DNA of 64,000 bases from Roridomyces roridus. Its lineage: Eukaryota; Basidiomycota; Agaricomycetes; Agaricales; Mycenaceae. The notes under the pieces were generated by a model that saw only the letters and a list, made by a program, of their open reading frames with translations, ran no database searches and was not told where the DNA came from. Location of the stretch: NCBI GenBank assembly GCA_029378245.1, contig JARKIF010000006.1, forward strand, positions 2,542,001 through 2,606,000, given 5' to 3'. This document shows, one piece after another, positions 57,648-64,000 of this stretch (its first letter is position 1; each line of letters begins with the position of its first letter). A program made the translations under genes and the position numbers.

Positions 57648-58786
57648 TCACTCCACCGGGAAATGCTTCCTCAAAAATGCCAGCTGGGCACCAAGAGCCT
57701 TCTCCCAATCTGCATTCCCTTTGAAGAAATCAAAGTGGTCTGTGCCATGTCAATACGGGAGCAAGGAATAAAGGAATGCAATGCAACGCACCTCCCGGGA
57801 TCTGAAAAAGCTCTGCAGTGGGGACCATGTGGCTCGTTTCTATGATAGGCTGAGCCAGGCAGACTCGGTCACCCATGCCGGCGATGAGGAGGAGAGGACA
57901 TTGGATGAGGTGCAGAGCTTGTCTCGGTTTGCTGTGCAGCGGCGCACGGAAGAAGGTGGAAGCCGCGATCTGGAATTCAGTGAGCACGAGCAAGGCGAGA
58001 TGGGGAGAATCGCACCTGGTTCGGGAAATCGCTAAGAAACGATGAGGGCAAAGTTGTCTGCAAAGCGGTTTCGGTTTACCTCGGTGTTTTGGCAACACTT
58101 GAAAATCCCGCGACAGCATTTGGAGCGGCGACGGCTCCAATTTCTCCTGGTGGTGCGACTGTCCGGATATACACGGGCGGAAGGTGAAGAAAGTCGGCGA
58201 TAAAGTCGAGGGCGCCGAGGACAAACATTATAATGTTGCGTCGAGTGTATTGGAACGGGAAGAATGAACGGCCCGCAGAACGCGTTGAGAGCCATACTGG
58301 CCGCAACGTTGAGTGAGGGCTAGGGAAGCAGGATGAGGGCAACATCGGAGTACACGGGGAGAACCGCACCTCAGATGCCAAGGTGAGGACGTGCCCTCCT
58401 GAGAAGCTAAAGCCCCATATTATAACGCGCTGAGGATCGTACTGAGGCTGCTGCCGCGCAAACTTGATGACCGTGCGGTAGTCGTCCTGCTGTTCCGATA
58501 CGTAGACGGAATTGCGACGTGTACCGTCTGAAGCCCCCCAGCGGCGATAGTCAAAGACCAGGCACGCATATCCAGCGGCAGAAAATTCCTCTGCATACGC
58601 AGCCAGCCCCAACAGCTTGTTGCAGCCCAAACCATTGGCCCTATCCAAGATGAGACGCTTTGATAACAACTGGAGAAACTCTCGGTACATTACAATGACG
58701 GGATACGGAGGTTGACTTTTAGGCGTATATGACCAGACATGTAGACTCCAGCACGGTGTGAGCGAAGGGATTAATATCGTTTCCAT
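57648..58786 (-). CDS. Alpha/beta hydrolase
   Basis: Serine-hydrolase fold enzyme of unknown substrate. The start at 58786 gives METILIPSLTPCWSLHVWSY. A 50-base intron restores VIVMANGLGCNKLLG. LVFDYRRWGASDGTRRN precedes the nucleophile elbow GFSFSGGH. Later exons give FVLGALDFIADFLHLPPVYI, PLLIAGMGDRVCLAQPII (acid residue in GMGDR) and the His region TDHFDFFKG. The end is LAFLRKHFPVE at 57648. The catalytic triad Ser, Asp and His are therefore all visible. A frame jump of one base is needed near 58265. Similar proteins are common in basidiomycetes as uncharacterised hydrolases. It is convergent with RNase H1, 74 bases apart. Confidence 0.8.
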
Positions 58787-59407
58787 TTCCAAGTCTTGAG
58801 AACTGCTTGAGTCGAGAGAAAGCGTTTGTAGGGCTGGGAATGGACATGTTGGTCATGGGAGTTTGAAGAGAACTGATGATGCGCCACGGCCCGCCATCAC
58901 CTTCTTCGACATCGGCTTGCACGCTCTCCTCCCAATCTCGTATTCTACCTCTTGCTCTCAACGAATCGAACAAATCAAATAACATATTGAGATAAAACCA
59001 ATTATTTCCCTCCACCCACCGGAGCAAATCCCCACCTCCAACCTTGCACCGCAGATAAGGATAACGATGACAGTCGTAGGGACGAGACAGGGCAGACCAT
59101 GGCCTCAGAGACGCCAATTAGACGCGTTCATGACGCGTTGTTGCCCTCGATCCCGTGTATTCGCCGCGTCGACAGATTGCACGATATGAATTATGCGAGA
59201 ATGAGGCGCGATTGCGGCTCGAATTGCTGATTTCGCAGCCCACTCCATTCTTCTGCCCAGTGACAGAGATCGTCTCACGGCGGTACAAGATGGAGCCGGA
59301 AGACGAGAAGCCAGCACGCGGCCGAATTTGTGGAAGGCGGGATGGAACTGATGGAGAGTCACGACACTGACAAACACAAATACCCGTCTCATTTCTCCAA
59401 GACGCGC
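58787..59407. promoter_or_regulatory. Divergent intergenic region upstream of the LARP gene
   Basis: About 620 bases between divergent starts. A minus-strand frame of about 130 codons (59117-58719) overlaps the hydrolase start but lacks family-like content. Regarded as promoter and leader sequence for both genes. Confidence 0.4.
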
Positions 59408-62400
59408 ATGCCTGCAGTGTCGATCCATTCCGGATACCCCACATACGCAGACCGCACAAAAGACCCCGAAATCCCTCAACAATCCGCCCGACAAGACGAC
59501 ATTCCATCTCCCTCATCGCCGTCAACCTCGTCTCCTCCACCAAAACAACCAGTTGTCAATGTCTGGACTCTCAGGAGTGCCGCCCGCCGCGTCGCTCCTG
59601 CCCCAGTACATGTCCCACCCTCACAACCAGATCGAGCCGTCCGTTCGGTCACCCAAGGTCGACCGTGACCCCTGGCCAACGGTGGCCATCGCCAATTCCA
59701 ATGGCAAACTGAACGGTGTTACCCCGAGTCCAAAGGGTCCGTCTCCTCGTTATCTTTTCTTCCTCCTTTCCTACTGATTCCTACCTATCTGCAGTCTCGC
59801 GCCCCACCACCCCTCCGCGCCAAATGCCCTCACAGACGCAGACACTGACACCCCCGACAAAGTCCTCGTCTCCACAAAGATCAAGTCCACGAAAAGTCGA
59901 CGTTCCAATCCCAATAAATGTCACCTCCGGCAGTCGATTTCACTCCAATACCCACCGCGCCGTCGGCCTGGGGAGTCTCGCCATCTGCATCCATATCTAC
60001 ATCCCCGTATCCATCTGCCTCTGTTTCTGCCTCTGCTTCAGGGCCTTCGTCGCCACCTCCGCCATCCAGCGCCGTCTCTTCCTCAATTCTCCGTTCGACC
60101 GACTCATCTGTCCCCACCGCCTCGTCCTCAACCTCCGCCTCCACATCTCCTCTGATCGCCGCAAAAGAGGGCTCCAGTTCGAGTTCGAGCTCAACGAAAC
60201 CACGCGCCCACCGTAAATGGGTCGCCATCCCTCCCGAGGAGCTACGCGCTGCCGCCGAACAACAGCAGCAGCCTCACTACAGGCATCGCGCCAACGGATG
60301 GGGCCATCGCGACGGAAACGGCTTCGTTCGGGATGCCTATCGAGGCGCCGGTGACGGCCGAAAGAGCCACAGCCACAGTGCGAGCCACAGTGCGCGCAGT
60401 GGTGCCACCAGCCGAGCGGAGAGCGTAGAGAGAGAGGCCAACTACCGCTTTCACGAGCTGCCATCGCAAATTCACCACAATGATGAACCGCAGTTTACAT
60501 CGATGCCCCCACCGCCGCAGCCACAGTGGGCACCGTACCTCCAGCAACCAATCTACGCCCCGCCTCCACCCCATTATTACCCCCAAGCGCCGTACTATGA
60601 GCCTGCACCGTATCTTTACTGGCCAGCGCCGCCTCCTGGACCGAGCAACGAAGACGGGGTTGCCAAGGAGGGATGGTGGATGCCCCCACTACAATTTCCT
60701 CCACAACCGCCGCCACCGCCGCAGGAAGACCAAGGGTCATATCCGCAGCAGTTACCACAAGAGCGTCCGCTACCGCCCTCCCAGTCAGGCGCGGTCTCGC
60801 TTGCCTCTGGTGTTCGTGGCAGTGGAGGCGGTGTAGTGTTTGGATTTGGTAGTGTCGATTCGGGATTGGCGGAACTGGATGGAGATGCTGTAGAAGGTGG
60901 TCTCGTGCCCAGTAAGACGACAGGTGCACTTGCCAGGAGTAGCAGCCCGCCGCCTGCTCTTCCTGCCTCCGTTTCCGCTCCAGCGCGGGAACCTGCATGG
61001 CGACAGCAGGCCGTGGTATGGCCTGCCGATTCGTGGGATTCTAACGGTCCCTCCCGCAGCCCACTTTTCGCCATCGGTGTCTCCCCTCGCACGCGCGAAC
61101 TCCATTTACCTGGAGCCGAGGTCGTTGATCTTACTGTGTCCCTGCCGCTGCCTCCTGCAGACCCCTCAGAAGGCCTTGGGCGAGCGGATGGGGAAAGGTG
61201 GGAATTTGGGACGACACGCGTTACTGAGCGCGAGTATGGGTATGAATATGGAGCCGGTACTGCTGGCGGTGTTGCGCCGTACCCCTACACACCTCCAGTG
61301 TATGCGCCAAATTATGGGCATGGGTTTGATGCGCCGTATGGGGCTTACCCGCCGCCGCCTGCTCCAAGTATGGGCATGTACGGGATGCCCCCGCCACCTT
61401 CGATGTATGGCGTGCCGGCACAGATCATGTCGGCGGAGGGGAATGGAGAGGGAGTTTTGAGCAGGGCTGCTGTCGATGACCGGGCATCGAATTCCAACGG
61501 GAACGCCGGGGCTGCTGGATCAGAGTGGGAGGTCAAGGATTATGGGTACCGCCACAGTGTGCCGAGTCTGCCGTACCCGCCGCGGCTTGATGACGTTCCA
61601 TATGTCCCGCCTGTGCCGCCTGCACCGCGGTCACCGGAATATGTGCGAGACGGGGAATATCCTTCGGGTCGCCCACGCCGAGGGTCGTATAGTGGTGCCG
61701 GGTACTACGAGCCGCGTGGAGGGTTTGGTGGACGACGTGGACGAGGCTTCCGGGGGGCATGGAGAGGCGCTTACAACGCTCGTGGCTTCCAGCCAGCTCG
61801 TGGGGGTGCTCCGCCTCCTCAGCACCAGGAGCAGCAGCCACCACAACCACCGCAGCTCCAACCACAACCACCGCCGGCCTTCAGCATCACTCCGCCGCCT
61901 CAATTTACGCCGCTGGTGCCCGAGGGGTATTATGTACCGCCAGCGCCCTATGTGCCCGGTGGCTACGAATACCAGCCGCACAATATGGCACCCGTGCCGA
62001 TGGTTCGAACGCGATTGTCGTTCCCGATTGACCGGCTCAGGCACGAGATTCTCGGCCAGTTGGAGTTTTATCTCAGCCCGGATAACATGGCCACGGATCT
62101 GTATCTTCGGCAGCAGGTGTGTCTTTTCTACTTTTTTTTATAATTCCTGGTTCTCATCATTACAGATGGACTCGCAGGGCTGGATTCGCATCGAGGTTTT
62201 GGCTTCGTTCAAGCGCGTGCAGGCCAAGACGGCGGACGTGAACCTGGTCAGGGACGTTCTGGGGTTATCAGCCTATGCCGAGATCCGCGGCGAGTGGGTG
62301 CGGAGCACGGAGGGGTGGGAGAAGTTTGTGCTACCTACGGCCGAACCGAGCGTTGTGGACGCCGAGGTGGCGCAGTCACTGCTGATGCAGGCGGACGATC

Positions 62401-62486
62401 CGGAGGATGATGATGAAGAAGACGTGGTGTTCGTCATGGACCGGGAGGGGCAGCCGCAACCGTGGATGCCTGGACGACCGCGGTAG
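59408..62486 (+). CDS. La-domain protein, LARP1-like (frame breaks near the 5' end)
   Basis: RNA-binding La-related protein, probably a regulator of mRNA translation or stability. The start at 59408 gives MPAVSIHSGYPTYADRTKDP and PKQPVVNVWTLRSA. The N-terminal part changes frame near 59650 (to RDPWPTVAIANSNGKLNG) and near 59920 (to MSPPAVDFTPIPTAPSAWGV), each by one base, with a genuine intron at about 59744-59793. A very long low-complexity exon follows (Pro/Gln/Tyr/Ser-rich, with an RGG-like patch GRRGRGFRGAWRGAYNARGF). The La motif opens DRLRHEILGQLEFYLSPDNM and ATDLYLRQQ. An intron (about 62117-62165) leads to MDSQGWIRIEVLASFKRV and DVLGLSAYAEIRGEWVR. It stops at 62486 after an acidic tail. 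No DM15 repeat of animal LARP1 is present. Confidence 0.85.
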
Positions 62487-62786
62487 CCGCGACTAGAACT
62501 CTTTTCGACCGTTCTCGTGGGTCTACATATCTTCCCCACGACACACACATTCGTATCTATATGCAGCACCACGCGCTCTCCTCGCTTTCCTCAGTGTTTG
62601 TCTTTTTCTCAGGTTATTCCGCTGTACTTTTTATTCCTTCTTCCCCTGGTTTTTTCTGCAACATCTTGCCTGTAACCCACATTACATATCACCTAGTCAT
62701 CTAACCACACATCATTCGTACATACGCCATACGTACCTTGGGTGGGAATTCCCAACCTGCATGAAAAAGTAAATGACATGCTATTT
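62487..62786. other. Convergent intergenic region
   Basis: 300 bases between the LARP stop and the stop of the membrane-protein gene. T-rich stretches suggest two 3' untranslated regions. No gene seen. Confidence 0.4.
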
Positions 62787-63891
62787 TCAGCTGCGACGAT
62801 ACATATCGAGCTTCCGCTCCACTCTATCGTACAAACCCTCCACGTCTCGGGGGCGGTCGGAGGGTCCGAGTGGATTGCGATTGTCGTCCTTGGCCATCGG
62901 ATGGCTCTCATGCACATGGGCGGGAAGTAGACAGCGCGGCATGGAAGTCGATGACGGGAGGGTGGGCGAGGGGAGCATGTAGTCGGCGAGGATGTCGTTG
63001 GTGATATGGTCAGGCCCGTTGGACATGAAGCTGCCGGTGGTGATCGGCGGAAGACGCGGTTGTTCTTCCCTCGGCGGGTCCCAGCGTGGATATGGAAGCG
63101 ACTTTCGTTGGTAGCCGTCATCTGGGGGCATGAAGAGCGGGGTTGGAGCGTTTCTGTGTCCGTGATGGCGCGTAAGCACGCGGAGGGCGTGGCCGACTTC
63201 GCTTGAACTTGATTTGTAGCTACTCAGCGTGCTGGAGCGCGAGGGCCTCTTGACATCTGGATCTTTACTGCGACGCCGACGTTTGAGGAACAACACGCCA
63301 GCGACTACGACAACTGCGGCGACTGCAGAGAGCGGGACGGCATAAGCGACAGTCGGAGGCGGCGGGGACTTTGCGGTAAGCAGGTTGTTGGATTCGGGGG
63401 ACGTGGTTGTAGAGGGTTGTGCACTTTGAACGAGCGTCGGGTAGAGGAGCGGAGGGGTATAAGACGAGGGGGTCATAATTGGTAGAAAGGGCGCTTGGGC
63501 TTGAGGCTGAGGACCTACGACGGGTTCTGCTGCGCCAGTAGCTATTTGACGGTGAATAAATTTCGCGTCGAAAAGAGTAAGACTCACGACTGAGACTGAA
63601 CACCGGCGAGCGTACTGTCTCTCCATAATTGTCCTCCATCTGCAAGTAGCACTCTCCATTCGAAGTGAAATCGGAAACCGGCACAGACATCTCGTAGACT
63701 CCAGCGCTCTCGGATACCACAGGCCACATGGTCGGGCCACAGCCGCCGACGTTTGCCAGGCAGAGCTTCATGGAAGGCGAGTCAATTGTGGTTGGCGAGA
63801 CCCACTTTGCGTGAATGGTGGAACGTGGGCCGTAGATGTCTGTTGAGAGGGGACTGAGCCATGCGACGTTGCCGGAGCGTGTCAAAATCAT
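62787..63891 (-). CDS. Type I-like single-pass membrane protein
   Basis: Not a named family, but a layout common in basidiomycetes. The start at 63891 (preceded by an in-frame stop) gives MILTRSGNVAWLSPLSTDIY. An Ig-like all-beta domain of about 90 residues follows (STIHAKWVSP, LCLANVGGCGPTMWPVVSES, GVYEMSVPVSDFTSNGECYL, QMEDNYGETVRSPVFSLS) with three or four Cys. An intron at about 63540-63594 precedes a Pro/Ser/Thr-rich stem. One membrane segment (AVPLSAVAAVVVVAGVLFL) is followed by a stop-transfer KRRRR and a 130-residue disordered cytoplasmic tail ending MYRRS at 62787. A signal peptide is expected but not seen. Either a further 5' exon lies beyond the window or the protein starts unusually. 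Possible surface sensor or cell-wall protein. Confidence 0.65.
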
Positions 63892-64000
63892 CGTGGGTTA
63901 GAACGAGAGTGGTGGAAAGCAAGTGTTTATTTGGTCGAAACTCCTTTCACTCGCCGCGGCCAAGACATATTCCCACGGCTGATCTTGCTCTCGACCACGA
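63892..64000. other. Right edge of window, 5' flank of the membrane-protein gene
   Basis: About 110 bases, too short to assign. It could hold an upstream signal-peptide exon or the promoter of the minus-strand gene. Confidence 0.25.

Noticed and set aside
54972..58786. Secondary-metabolite cluster around the flavin monooxygenase and hydrolase
   Set aside because: No backbone synthase is present and the intervening gene is RNase H1, so a biosynthetic cluster is unsupported.
58719..59117. Minus-strand frame of about 130 codons left of the LARP gene
   Set aside because: It overlaps the hydrolase start in another frame and has no family-like segment; a 5' leader is more likely.

Overview
The window is nuclear DNA of a filamentous basidiomycete, most likely an Agaricomycete. 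Genes are dense on both strands and interrupted by many short GT-AG introns (about 45-60 bases). The protein set is fungal housekeeping plus several basidiomycete-type orphan proteins. Codon use is G+C rich. I would guess a Rhizoctonia/Ceratobasidium-like fungus, but nothing in the sequence fixes the genus.

Layout. 1-9.8 kb: HIR-complex subunit Hpc2/ubinuclein (runs off the left edge), a mitochondrial PPR protein, RuvB-like helicase RVB1, coatomer zeta and TRAPP subunit Trs31. 9.9-18.9 kb: an SREBP-type bHLH membrane regulator, the ABCF ATPase Arb1, an NTF2-fold Mex67-like protein, epsin and proteasome subunit beta2. 19-32 kb: an aldehyde dehydrogenase, Ole1-type delta-9 desaturase, D-amino-acid oxidase, an MTH1-like Nudix hydrolase, a mitoribosomal RNase III-fold protein and a very long SAC3/GANP mRNA-export gene, then about 1 kb without genes that carries a perfect 70-base tandem duplication. 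32-39 kb: thioredoxin, a NADAR-family protein, two unknown genes, a 2OG-Fe(II) oxygenase, S-adenosylhomocysteine hydrolase and a small spliced Som1-like gene. 39-50 kb: a basidiomycete orphan protein, a Kar5/Tht1-like nuclear fusion protein, an unusual CCCH-RRM-RBR ubiquitin ligase and a disordered orphan protein. 50-64 kb: a Bur1/CDK9-type kinase with an RS/Pro-rich head, a DUF4048-like protein, ATP synthase subunit k with an 8-base first exon, a flavin monooxygenase with a signal peptide, RNase H1, an alpha/beta hydrolase, a La-domain (LARP) protein and a type I membrane protein.

The genes do not form one pathway. Shared themes are mRNA export and transcription (Hpc2, Mex67-like, Sac3, Bur1, LARP), membrane traffic (coatomer zeta, Trs31, epsin) and lipid control (an SREBP-type factor about 9 kb from an OLE1 desaturase, a classical SREBP target class). 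Many neighbours are divergent with starts less than 100 bases apart, so shared promoters are likely.

The most unusual large-scale signal is a recurrent one-base break of reading frame inside otherwise well-conserved, often essential genes (SREBP, Arb1, Mex67-like, Sac3, Kar5-like, Bur1, LARP and others), while other genes of equal length are intact. The simplest reading is residual indel error in the assembly. All exon boundaries given here were read by eye.
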